From Alphaproteobacteria bacterium (GTDB taxonomy: Bacteria; Pseudomonadota; Alphaproteobacteria; ATCC43930; CGMCC-115725): 46,646 bases of DNA. Of this stretch, positions 11,447 through 19,755 are shown piece by piece; position 1 is the first letter of the stretch; each line of letters opens with the position of its first letter. Where the stretch lies: NCBI GenBank assembly GCA_030042035.1, contig JASIAN010000138.1, positions 1-46,646 on the forward strand, read 5' to 3'. The notes under the pieces are model-generated. The model was not told where the DNA came from, did no database searches, and saw only the letters and a list, made by a program, of their open reading frames with translations. The position numbers and the translations under genes were made by a program.

Positions 11447-11644
11447 ATGAGTCAGCCCGTCGTTTGCCGAGATCACGAGATCATGGGAGGCACCCCGGTG
11501 TTTTGCGGCACGAGAGTGCCGATCCAGACGCTGCTTGACTATTTGGAAGCAGGGGATTCGATCGACGAATTTCTGGCAGGGTTTCCATCTGTCAGCCTGC
11601 AGCAGGTCGTGGATTTCCTCGCGGCGGAGCGCACGCACGAGTAG
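11447..11644 (+). CDS. DUF433 domain protein (COG2442, antitoxin-like)
   Basis: MSQPVVCRDHEIMGGTPVFCGTRVPIQTLLDYLEAGDSIDEFLAGFPSVSLQQVVDFL matches the DUF433 pattern; internal start in the 11129..11644 ORF. Confidence 0.88.
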   Translation: MSQPVVCRDHEIMGGTPVFCGTRVPIQTLLDYLEAGDSIDEFLAGFPSVSLQQVVDFLAAERTHE

Positions 11645-11649
11645 CCAAG

Positions 11650-13056
11650 TCACGCTGGCAACGTCGCCAGCGCCGGGCGGCGACTCGTCCACCCGGCGGC
11701 CTGTTCGTAAGCGTGGGCGACGCGCAACACGATCTCTTCATTAAAGGCGCGGCCGACGATTTGCGCCGACAGCGGCAGGCCATTGGCCGCGAAACCGCAC
11801 GGCAATGCCAGCGCCGGCTGACCGGTCGCGTTGAACGCCGACGAGATCGGCTGGGTTTTGCGCCACGGGCCATCATCGGTCTCTGCGAGGAGCGGCGCGG
11901 GTCCCGGGATGACGGCGGTCAACAGCGCGTCGCATTCCTCGAACAGCGAAGCGACCTTGGCCGTCAGGATGCGCCTGAGGCGCTGCGCCTGGACGTATTG
12001 CGCCGCGGTCACAAAGCCGCCGAGCATCAGCCGTTCGCGCGTCACGCGGGCATACATCTCCGGCCGCTTGCGCAAATCATCCTGGTGGATCGCGAAGCTC
12101 TCCGCGGGCGAGATCGTGCGCGCCACGGCCTGGAAATGATCGTTCGGCGGCAGCGCGACCTCGACGACCGTGGCGCCCAGTTTCTGCAGCAATTGCGCCG
12201 CAGCATCGAGCGCCGCCTGCTGCTCCGCGCCGACCCCGGCATCTTCGCTGAAGCGGCGGGCATAGCCGATGCGCAAGCCCACGACTCCCTGCCGCAGCGT
12301 AGAGCGGTAATCCGGCACCGGCAGGTCGGCCGAACCGGGGTCGCGCGGGTCGTGCCCGGCCAGCACCTGCAGCGCCAGCGCCGCGTCCTCGACGGTCCAG
12401 GTCAACGGGCCGCAGGTGTCGAGCGAATAACACAAGGGCACGACGCCGCGCCGGCTGACCCGGCCGTAAGTCGGTTTCAGACCGACCGTGCCGCAATAGG
12501 CGGCCGGCAGGCGGATCGAGCCGCCGGTGTCGGACCCCATCGCCAAGGGCAGGATGCCGGCGGCGACCGCAGCGCCCGAACCGGAACTCGACCAGCCGGT
12601 GAAATGCGCGGTGTTCCATGGGTTGCGGGCGGGCGGAAACGGCAGGTCGAAGGCCGGGCCGCCGGTCGCAAATTCATGCGTCGCGAGCTTGCCGATCAGC
12701 ACCATGCCGGCGGCCTCGAGCCGTGCCGTCGTCTCGGCGTCCTCGGCCGCGATATTGTCGAGAAGGAGCCGCGAGTGCGCCGTCGTGCGCAGCCCCTTGG
12801 CATCATAGATGTCCTTGAGGCCATAGGGGATGCCATGCAGCGGGCCGCGCCGCCGGCCGCCCGTGATATCGGCTTCGGCGCGGCGGGCGGCGGCACGCGC
12901 GCGATCGGGGGTAATCTCGATAAAGGCGGCGAGCCGGTCGTTCAGCCCGGCGGCGCGCGCCAGCGCCGCCTCGGTCAGCTCGACCGGCGACAGATCACCC
13001 GCGGCGATGAGCCGGCTCGCCTCGGCAAGCGTCGGCGGCGCGTGTTGGGAATTCAT
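11650..13056 (-). CDS. Amidase (amidase signature family, GatA/AtzE-like)
   Basis: GIPYGLKDIYDAKG (Lys), GWSSSGSGAAVAAGILPLAMGSDTGGSIRLPAAYCGTVGLKPTYGRVSRRGV (Ser-cisSer-Lys signature). Confidence 0.94.
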   Translation of the reverse strand: MNSQHAPPTLAEASRLIAAGDLSPVELTEAALARAAGLNDRLAAFIEITPDRARAAARRAEADITGGRRRGPLHGIPYGLKDIYDAKGLRTTAHSRLLLDNIAAEDAETTARLEAAGMVLIGKLATHEFATGGPAFDLPFPPARNPWNTAHFTGWSSSGSGAAVAAGILPLAMGSDTGGSIRLPAAYCGTVGLKPTYGRVSRRGVVPLCYSLDTCGPLTWTVEDAALALQVLAGHDPRDPGSADLPVPDYRSTLRQGVVGLRIGYARRFSEDAGVGAEQQAALDAAAQLLQKLGATVVEVALPPNDHFQAVARTISPAESFAIHQDDLRKRPEMYARVTRERLMLGGFVTAAQYVQAQRLRRILTAKVASLFEECDALLTAVIPGPAPLLAETDDGPWRKTQPISSAFNATGQPALALPCGFAANGLPLSAQIVGRAFNEEIVLRVAHAYEQAAGWTSRRPALATLPA

Positions 13057-13250
13057 CGCCGGCCCCTCCGCGGCGCGAGATCCGGCAACACCGCCGGCTC
13101 GTCGGCATAGGTCAGAGGATCATCGAGGACTTTCAGCAGCGCCTGCATGCTGAAGTAGGCGTCGCGCATCGCCTCCCAGCGCTCGGCCGGGATCGCAAGA
13201 CCGGCGCGCCTGACGGCGGCGGCGAATTCGCTGTCTTCCGGCGTCGGCAT
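13053..13250 (-). CDS. Small protein translationally coupled to the amidase; possible AtzG/GatC-like partner
   Basis: 65 aa, MPTPEDSEFAAAVRRAGLAIPAERWEAMRDAYFSMQALLKVLDDPLTYADEPAVL; stop overlaps the amidase ATG by 4 bp. Confidence 0.65.
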   Translation of the reverse strand: MPTPEDSEFAAAVRRAGLAIPAERWEAMRDAYFSMQALLKVLDDPLTYADEPAVLPDLAPRRGRR

Positions 13251-13302
13251 CGGTCACCTCCGGGTACAGGACGGCCCGCTTCGGCGATTATATGGCGGCC
13301 GG

Positions 13303-13479
13303 TCAGACGGCGCCTTCGGATTCGAGCTTGATTTCCTGCTCGAGGCCGCGCTCCTCGGCGGCGATCTCGGCCTCCGCCTGCCGCCAGTGCTCGCCCGCCT
13401 GTCCTTCCGGCCGGCCGTCGCGTTCCCAGATTTGGTAAGCGCGCTCGCGCACCCGATGTTCATGCCACCAGCTCGTCAT
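13303..13479 (-). CDS. DUF2934 domain protein (58 aa; absent from the supplied ORF track)
   Basis: Translation MTSWWHEHRVRERAYQIWERDGRPEGQAGEHWRQAEAEIAAEERGLEQEIKLESEGAV; RVRERAYxIWExxGRPxGxxxxHWxxAExE is the DUF2934 pattern; GGGAGGG upstream. Confidence 0.85.
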   Translation of the reverse strand: MTSWWHEHRVRERAYQIWERDGRPEGQAGEHWRQAEAEIAAEERGLEQEIKLESEGAV

Positions 13480-13537
13480 CTCCCTCCCCTTTCGCTGCCA
13501 GGTTGGCAGGACGCTGCATCATGCGCCCGCGGCGCCA

Positions 13538-14764
13538 TCAGATGCCGCGACGGCCGCGCGACCGGCTTAGCGCAGCATAGACCAGCTGGCGCGTCAGGTA
13601 GCGGTAACGCAGCCGCTGGTCGGGCGCCGCCGCCATCAGCACGACGATCATCTGCTCCTGCGGGTCGATCCAGAAATACGTGCCGTGAACGCCGCCCCAG
13701 AAATAATCGCCGACCGATCCCGGCACCGGCGAGCGGCCCTGATGGGTGCGCACCGCAAAGCCGAGCCCGAAGCCATGGCCCATCTCCGGCACCGGCGCCA
13801 GCGCGCCGAAGCGCGGCCGCGCCGTCTCGCCGTAGCCGCAGCCGGGCGGCAGGTGGTCGGCGGTCATGTGGGCGATGGTTTTCGGCGACAGCAGCCGCAC
13901 GCCGTCGAGTTCGCCGCCGTTCAACAGCATCTGGCAGAAGCGCAGGTAATCGGCCGCGGTCGCGACCGCGCCGCCGCCGCCCGAATGGCGCAGCCCCGGT
14001 TCCCTGACGTTGCGCATCGCCGGCCGCTGCCCGGTTTTCGCATCGATCTGCGGCTCGGCAACACGCGCGGCGCGGGCTCCGGTCGCGGCAAAGCCGGTAT
14101 CGACCATGCCGAGCGGCCCGGCGATGTGCTCGGCGAAGACGTCGGCGAGCGACTTCTCCGTCACGACCTCGACAACGCGGCCCAGCACATCGGTCGACAT
14201 GCTGTATTCCCATGTCGTGCCCGGCTCGAACATCAGCGGCAGCCGGCCGAGCTTCGCGACCGTCGCGGCGATCGTCTCGTTTTCGTCCATCAAATTGGCG
14301 TCGCGCCAGATCATCTGCACGGGCGAATCGCCGAACGCCGCGTAGGTCAGCCCCGACGTATGGCGCAGCAGGTCCTGCACGGTCATCGTGCGCGCCGCCT
14401 TTTTGCGCTCGGGCCCGACCGTCCTGTCGGCCATTTCCGGCAGGTACTCGGCGACCGGCGCGGCGATTTCGAGGCGGCCTTCCTCGGCCAGCATCATCGC
14501 CGCGACCGAGGTCAGGGGCTTCGTCATCGACGCGATGCGGAAGATTGCGTCCGTCGTCATCGGCGCCTTCTCCTCGCGATCGCGGAAGCCGAACGCCTGC
14601 GCATAGGCGATGCGGCCGGCGCGGGCGATCACCAGCACGGCGCCGGGGATCACCCCGCGGTCGACGTCACGGCGGATGACCGCCGCCGCGCGCTCCAGCC
14701 GCGCCGCCGAAAATCCAAGCTGTTCCGGCGCTTCCGCCCACGGCAACCCCAAGTCGACCATCAT
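13538..14764 (-). CDS. Serine hydrolase, class C beta-lactamase/esterase family
   Basis: IFRIASMTKPLTSVAAMMLAEEGRLEIAAPVAEYLPE (SxxK), LLRHTSGLTYAAFG, WEYSMSTDVLGRVVE (YxN-like region). Confidence 0.92.
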   Translation of the reverse strand: MMVDLGLPWAEAPEQLGFSAARLERAAAVIRRDVDRGVIPGAVLVIARAGRIAYAQAFGFRDREEKAPMTTDAIFRIASMTKPLTSVAAMMLAEEGRLEIAAPVAEYLPEMADRTVGPERKKAARTMTVQDLLRHTSGLTYAAFGDSPVQMIWRDANLMDENETIAATVAKLGRLPLMFEPGTTWEYSMSTDVLGRVVEVVTEKSLADVFAEHIAGPLGMVDTGFAATGARAARVAEPQIDAKTGQRPAMRNVREPGLRHSGGGGAVATAADYLRFCQMLLNGGELDGVRLLSPKTIAHMTADHLPPGCGYGETARPRFGALAPVPEMGHGFGLGFAVRTHQGRSPVPGSVGDYFWGGVHGTYFWIDPQEQMIVVLMAAAPDQRLRYRYLTRQLVYAALSRSRGRRGI

Positions 14765-14775
14765 GCGACCTCCTT

Positions 14776-14842
14776 GACGTCATCCCGGCGCAGGCCGGGA
14801 TCGATGTTTCCCGTCGACACCGGCCTTCGCCGGTGTGACGGG
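14776..14842. repeat. REP-like intergenic twin-hairpin repeat
   Basis: GACGTC ATCCCGGC-gcag-GCCGGGAT cgatgtttcccgtcg ACACCGGC-cttc-GCCGGTGT GACGGG: two 8-bp stems in an intergenic gap. Confidence 0.75.
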
Positions 14843-14851
14843 CACTGCTCA

Positions 14852-16066
14852 TCAAATCGCGCCCGCTTCCGCGAGGGCGGCGAGCTCGCCCTCCGACAGG
14901 CCGAGCCAGTCGCCGTAAACTTCTGCGTTGTGCTGACCAACCACAGGGCTGGCGGCGGCCGGCGCCTTTCCCAATCCGTGCAGCCGCAAGGGCGAGGTTG
15001 GGAGCGTGATTGGCCCGAGTTCGGGGTGGTCGATCTCGACCAGCATGCCGCGCGCGTGCATGTGCTTATCGTGCATGACTTCGGGTGCCGTGCGCACCGG
15101 CGCGGCCGGCACGCGGCCGGCCTTCAATCGGGCGAAAATCTCCATTTTTGGCAACGTGCGGGTCCAATCGGCAACGACGGCATCGACCGCGTCCATATGG
15201 CCGATGCGGTCGGCATTCGTCGCAAAGCGCGGGTCGCTGGCCAGTTCTTCGCGGCCCATCGCCTTCAACAGGTTCCGCCAATGCCCTTCGGTGACAATGT
15301 GAATTGCGACATGGCCGTCGGCGGCCGGGTAGACGTTGTAGGGCGCGGTGGACAAGCCCGCCTGGCGGTTGCCGGTGCGGGGCGGCAGCTCACCGGTGCG
15401 GTGGTAGTATTCGAAGCTCGCGGCAAGGCTCGGATAGACCGTCTCCTGCATCGCGACCTCGACGAGGCGACCCTCGCCGCTGCGGTCGCGGTCGTAGAGC
15501 GCGGTCAGGATTGCCGCGTAAAGGTGGATGCCGCCCATGAAATCGACGAGCGTCGGCCCGGCTTTCATCGGCGGGCCGTCGGGCGCGCCGGTCACGCTCA
15601 TGATGCCGGAGGCGGCCTGGATCGTCAGGTCCATCGCGAGATTGTCGCGGTCGGGGCCGCTGATGCCGAAGCCGGTGCCGGTGGCGTAGATGAGCCGCGG
15701 GTTCTGCTCGCGCAGCACATTCCAGCCGACGCCGAGATCATCCATTGTGCCGGGCGAGAAATTCTCCAGTAGCACATCGGCGCGCCGCACCATCGCGAAC
15801 AAGAGGTCGCGGCCCTTCGGATGCTTCAGGTTCAGCGTCACCGCGCGCTTGTTCTGGTTCAGCATCGCAAACGGCAGCGTCGCACTGGTGCCGGGGCGGG
15901 CGCGGCGGCGCAGCGGCTCACCCGCCGGCGGTTCGATCTTGATTACGTCGGCGCCGTTTTTCGCCAAGAGCAGCGTCGCATACGGCCCCTGGAAAATCTG
16001 TCCGAAATCGATGACGACGAGGCCGGCGAGCGGCAATCGCGCCGGTACCTCCGCAGCTTGCGTCAT
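14852..16066 (-). CDS. CaiB/BaiF family CoA-transferase
   Basis: GLVVIDFGQIFQGPYATLLLAKNGADVIKIEPPAGEPLRR, NQNKRAVTLNLKHPKGRDLL, RRADVLLENFSPGTMDDLGVGW. Confidence 0.95.
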   Translation of the reverse strand: MTQAAEVPARLPLAGLVVIDFGQIFQGPYATLLLAKNGADVIKIEPPAGEPLRRRARPGTSATLPFAMLNQNKRAVTLNLKHPKGRDLLFAMVRRADVLLENFSPGTMDDLGVGWNVLREQNPRLIYATGTGFGISGPDRDNLAMDLTIQAASGIMSVTGAPDGPPMKAGPTLVDFMGGIHLYAAILTALYDRDRSGEGRLVEVAMQETVYPSLAASFEYYHRTGELPPRTGNRQAGLSTAPYNVYPAADGHVAIHIVTEGHWRNLLKAMGREELASDPRFATNADRIGHMDAVDAVVADWTRTLPKMEIFARLKAGRVPAAPVRTAPEVMHDKHMHARGMLVEIDHPELGPITLPTSPLRLHGLGKAPAAASPVVGQHNAEVYGDWLGLSEGELAALAEAGAI

Positions 16067-16147
16067 CTACTTGGCGGCGTCGGCGACGACCAGGGTGCCG
16101 TCGTCATCGACCAGCCCGCCGCGCAGGCGGGGATCGACATAAGCCAT
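16067..16147 (-). CDS. Putative 26-aa leader/micro-ORF immediately upstream of the CoA-transferase
   Basis: MAYVDPRLRGGLVDDDGTLVVADAAK*; ATG preceded by AAAGGGAGGAGAGCA; its TAG abuts the CoA-transferase ATG. Confidence 0.45.
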   Translation of the reverse strand: MAYVDPRLRGGLVDDDGTLVVADAAK

Positions 16148-16292
16148 TGCTCTCCTCCCTTTCGCATTGCCGCATGCGCGGCAGACAGCCTCGCACGCGC
16201 CGTGCGGCCGATCAAGCCGGCCCCGGCGCGACGCGTGGCGACCGGCGCGGCATCTTGTATAGTCGGCGGCGGAGTGCCAACGGAGGCTCCCG

Positions 16293-17240
16293 ATGCCCGA
16301 CGATCAGCGCGACAGGCGGCGCAACAAGAGCGAAGACGACATCACCGCCGAGGTGCTGGCGCGGTTTGCCGAGACTCCCGACCCGCGGCTGCGGCAGATC
16401 ATGCTGAGCCTTGTCGGCCACCTCCACGCGTTCGTCAAAGAGGTGCAGTTGACGGAGGCGGAATGGTTTCAGGCGATCGAGATGCTGACTGCAGCCGGCA
16501 AGCTGTGCAGCGACAAGCGACAGGAATTCATCCTGTTTTCCGACACGCTCGGGGTGTCGATGGTGGTCGATCTGTTGGACCACCGGAAGCCCGAAGGCGC
16601 CACCGAATCGACCGTGTTCGGCCCGTTCCACCGCCTGGGCGCGCCGGAGATGCCGGCCGGTGGCAACATCGCGCATCGCGACACGACCGGAATGCCGATG
16701 CTCGTCAGCGGCCGCGTGCTCGATCTCGATGGGCGGCCGATCGCCGGCGCGCTCATCGACGTGTGGCAGGCGCAGACGAACGGGCTTTATGATTCGCAGG
16801 ATGCACATCCCGACGAATTGCACATGCGCGGCAAATTGCGCAGCGATGCCGCGGGCCGCTATCTCATTCGCACGGTGCGGCCGGTGCATTACCCAATTCC
16901 ATCGGACGGGCCAGTCGGCCGCATGCTGAAGGCGACCGGGCGGCATCCCTGGCGGCCGGCGCATATCCATTTCGTCGTGTCGGCCGAAGGCTATGAGCCG
17001 GTCACGACCCACATTTTCGACCGCGCCGATTCCTATCTCGCGAGCGATGCGGTGTTTGCGGTCAAGGAGTCTCTGATCTGCGATTTTGTGCGCCACGATT
17101 CGCCGACGCCCGAGGCGAGCCGATTAGGGCTCGCGCCGCCGTTCCTGGCGGCCGAGTTCGACTTCCGCCTGGCGCCCGCCACGACGGTGCCGGTGACCGA
17201 TGCGCAGCGCCAGCTCGCCGCGCTCGGCGCGCACGCCTGA
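16293..17240 (+). CDS. Intradiol ring-cleavage dioxygenase (catechol/hydroxyquinol 1,2-dioxygenase type)
   Basis: STVFGPFHRLGAPEMPAGGNI, VSGRVLDLDGRPIAGALIDVWQAQTNGLYDSQD, RHPWRPAHIHFVVSAEGYEPVTTHIF (Tyr/His ligand motifs). Confidence 0.92.
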   Translation: MPDDQRDRRRNKSEDDITAEVLARFAETPDPRLRQIMLSLVGHLHAFVKEVQLTEAEWFQAIEMLTAAGKLCSDKRQEFILFSDTLGVSMVVDLLDHRKPEGATESTVFGPFHRLGAPEMPAGGNIAHRDTTGMPMLVSGRVLDLDGRPIAGALIDVWQAQTNGLYDSQDAHPDELHMRGKLRSDAAGRYLIRTVRPVHYPIPSDGPVGRMLKATGRHPWRPAHIHFVVSAEGYEPVTTHIFDRADSYLASDAVFAVKESLICDFVRHDSPTPEASRLGLAPPFLAAEFDFRLAPATTVPVTDAQRQLAALGAHA

Positions 17241-17251
17241 GGAAGCAGCGG

Positions 17252-17791
17252 ATGCGCGCGCCTCGCCGCTCCGGGCAATCCGTTCCGCCGGCGGCGCCAC
17301 GGGCCAGTCCCCCGGCCGGCCGCGAGCGGCGCGAAGGCGAACGCCTTCTCGCCTATTGGGACGGCGCATTGGAGGAATTCGGCGAGGGCATCACGATCGC
17401 CTCGCTTGACATCACCGCGATCACCGGCAACTCGGGCTGGTCGAACCGCTTTCTGATCTCGGTCGATCCGTTCATCGAGCGCTCGGTGCTGATCATGTAC
17501 GGCGCGAAATTTGCCGCGTTGCTGGGGCTGCCGGAACAGCCGCGCGCCGACCAGCCGCTGCTGCGCCAATTGCCACAGCGCTATGGCGAGGTGTTCATCG
17601 AGGGCTGCACCCGGGCGCAAACAGAATCGACGCCGGTGCACCTCGCCGGCGAGGTGGCGCGCAGCGACGGCCGTGCCGAGCGGTATCGCGCCGTATTCAT
17701 CCCGGTCGGCGTCAGGCCGCACGCGCTGACCTGCTTCGCCTTCGGCGCCTTCAGCTGCCGGGTCTTCGATCGCCCGCCGGCGACCGGCTGA
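17252..17791 (+). CDS. Conserved-looking hypothetical, possibly PAS-like sensor fold
   Basis: Starts 12 bp after the dioxygenase stop, same strand; GWSNRFLISVDPFIERSVLIMYGAKFAALLGLPEQP...RYRAVFIPVGVRPHALTCFAFGAFSCRV. Confidence 0.55.
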   Translation: MRAPRRSGQSVPPAAPRASPPAGRERREGERLLAYWDGALEEFGEGITIASLDITAITGNSGWSNRFLISVDPFIERSVLIMYGAKFAALLGLPEQPRADQPLLRQLPQRYGEVFIEGCTRAQTESTPVHLAGEVARSDGRAERYRAVFIPVGVRPHALTCFAFGAFSCRVFDRPPATG

Positions 17792-17865
17792 CTGAGCATT
17801 CGCTGGTCAAGCGGACCGCCGCTCCGTAGAGTGAACGGACGCCCCGTCGTTGCGAGGAGAGATCG

Positions 17866-19107
17866 GTGCCGGTCGCCATGCCCGAAGAATTCTACCGCAT
17901 CAAGCGACTGCCGCCCTATGTGTTCGCCGAGGTCAACGCGCTGAAGGCGGCGGCGCGCGGGCAGGGCCGCGACGTCATCGACCTCGGCATGGGCAACCCG
18001 GACGGCCCGACGCCGCCGCATATCGTCGCCAAGCTCGTCGAGGCCATACACAACCCGAAGACGCACGGCTACTCGACGTCGCGCGGCATCGCCGGGCTGC
18101 GCCGCGCCCAGGCGGCCTATTATGCCCGCCGCTTCAATGTCGAGCTCGACCCCGAGCGCGAGGTCATCGTCACGCTCGGCTCGAAGGAGGGCCTCGCCAA
18201 TCTGGCGCAGGCGATCACTGCGCCTGGCGACACGATCCTGGTGCCTAACCCCTGCTATCCGATCCATGCCTTCGGCTTCATCATGGCGGGCGCCGCGGTG
18301 CGCCACGTGCCGATCGGCCCGGAGCACGATTTTCTCGCCGAATTGAAAAAGGCGGTGCAGCACTCGATCCCGGCGCCGCTCGCGATCGTGCTGAATTTCC
18401 CGGCCAACCCGACGGCGCAGACCGTCGATCTCGATTTCTACGGCGAGATCGTCGAATTCTGCCGCCATCACAGCATCATCGTCTTGTCCGACCTCGCTTA
18501 CGCCGAAATCTATTTCGACGGCAAGCCGCCGCCCTCGATCCTTGAGGTGCCGGGGGCGCGCGACATCGCGGTCGAGTTCACCTCACTCAGCAAGACCTAT
18601 TCGATGGCCGGCTGGCGCATCGGCTTTGCGGTCGGCAACCAGCGGCTGATCGCGGCGCTCTCCCGGGTCAAATCCTATCTCGATTACGGCGCCTTCACGC
18701 CGATCCAGGTGGCGGCGACGGCGGCGCTCAACGGCCCGCAGGATTGCGTCGGCGAGATCCGCGAGCGCTACAAGGCGCGCCGCGACGTGCTGGTCGATGC
18801 GCTCAGGCAGGCCGGCTGGGACGTTCCCCCGCCCGCCGCGTCGATGTTTGCCTGGGCGCCGATCCCGGAAGACTATCGCAGCCTCGGCACGCTCGCGTTT
18901 TCCAAGCTCCTGCTCGAGCGCGCCAACGTCGCGGTCGCGCCGGGCGTCGGCTTCGGCGAATACGGCGAGGGCTTTGTGCGCATCGCGCTCGTCGAAAACC
19001 GCCAGCGGCTGCGCCAGGCAGCGCGCAACATCAAATCCTTCCTCGCCGGCCGGAACGACCTGCCCGAACTGCGCCGCAAGGAGCGTGCCATTGCCGCGGC
19101 GAGATGA
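17866..19107 (+). CDS. Class I/II PLP aminotransferase (alanine / LL-DAP aminotransferase type, AlaC-like)
   Basis: VIDLGMGNPDGPTPPHI, VTLGSKEGLANLAQAI, NPCYPIHAFGFIMAGA, SLSKTYSMAGWRIGFAVGN (PLP Lys); start may be MPEEFYRIKRLPPYVF at 17878. Confidence 0.93.
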   Translation: MPVAMPEEFYRIKRLPPYVFAEVNALKAAARGQGRDVIDLGMGNPDGPTPPHIVAKLVEAIHNPKTHGYSTSRGIAGLRRAQAAYYARRFNVELDPEREVIVTLGSKEGLANLAQAITAPGDTILVPNPCYPIHAFGFIMAGAAVRHVPIGPEHDFLAELKKAVQHSIPAPLAIVLNFPANPTAQTVDLDFYGEIVEFCRHHSIIVLSDLAYAEIYFDGKPPPSILEVPGARDIAVEFTSLSKTYSMAGWRIGFAVGNQRLIAALSRVKSYLDYGAFTPIQVAATAALNGPQDCVGEIRERYKARRDVLVDALRQAGWDVPPPAASMFAWAPIPEDYRSLGTLAFSKLLLERANVAVAPGVGFGEYGEGFVRIALVENRQRLRQAARNIKSFLAGRNDLPELRRKERAIAAAR

Positions 19108-19541
19108 CAGCCCGTGACGAGACGACGAATACAACTCCGTTCGGGCCTCATCGATCGCCTGGGCCTGCCGGATCGAGGCATCGCCCGGCTTTGCCGCACC
19201 CTTCGACCTCTCGCAGATGCACGACGCTGAGATCATGCCAAGCTGACTCGTCGAGGGCGCGGGGAGATAGCAAAGCAAGGTCGGCCATGGGCGAGACGCA
19301 TCGAGAGCGACCGTCATCTCCTTGAGCGACGACGGCGCTCGCCCGCGAACTTGAGCAACGATCACGCGGGCGACGCACACCCTTTTCATCATCGAGATCA
19401 GACGCTCGCGCGTTTACGAAAGCATTGCCGCGGCAAGCGCTCGGTGAGGCGCACGCCCGCGAATCCGATGCAGCCTTTGACATGCCTCAATGCGGCGCGG
19501 CCAGTCTTCAGGCGATCTGTTGGCGCGGTTTAGGTGATGTC

Positions 19542-19646
19542 GTGCTGCTGGTTCTTGCGATGCTGATCCTGCTTGTCGCGCTTTTCGCTCTATGCGGAGC
19601 GCTTGTCGGCTTCTGCGACGCAATCATTAACCCTCCGGGGGGCTGA
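19542..19646 (+). CDS. Small membrane ORF preceding kdpF
   Basis: GTG start, VLLVLAMLILLVALFALCGALVGFCDAIINPPGG*; single TM; stop 7 bp before the kdpF ATG (longer ATG version 19425..19646). Confidence 0.5.
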   Translation: MLLVLAMLILLVALFALCGALVGFCDAIINPPGG

Positions 19647-19653
19647 CCGCATC

Positions 19654-19737
19654 ATGGCGCTCTATGTGCTGGCGATCCTGCTCGCGCTGCTGATCGTCTA
19701 CCTGTTCTACGCCGTCATTCACCCGGAACGCTTCTAA
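19654..19737 (+). CDS. kdpF: K+-transporting ATPase subunit KdpF (27 aa; absent from the supplied ORF track)
   Basis: MALYVLAILLALLIVYLFYAVIHPERF*; canonical KdpF ending (LIxYLxxALxxPERF) just before kdpA. Confidence 0.9.
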   Translation: MALYVLAILLALLIVYLFYAVIHPERF

Positions 19738-19755
19738 GCGGCCGGGAGACGGTCG

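Noticed and set aside
13254-13463. 69-aa ORF listed in the track
   Set aside because: Out of frame with the DUF2934 protein encoded on the same strand at 13303..13479, which is the better call.
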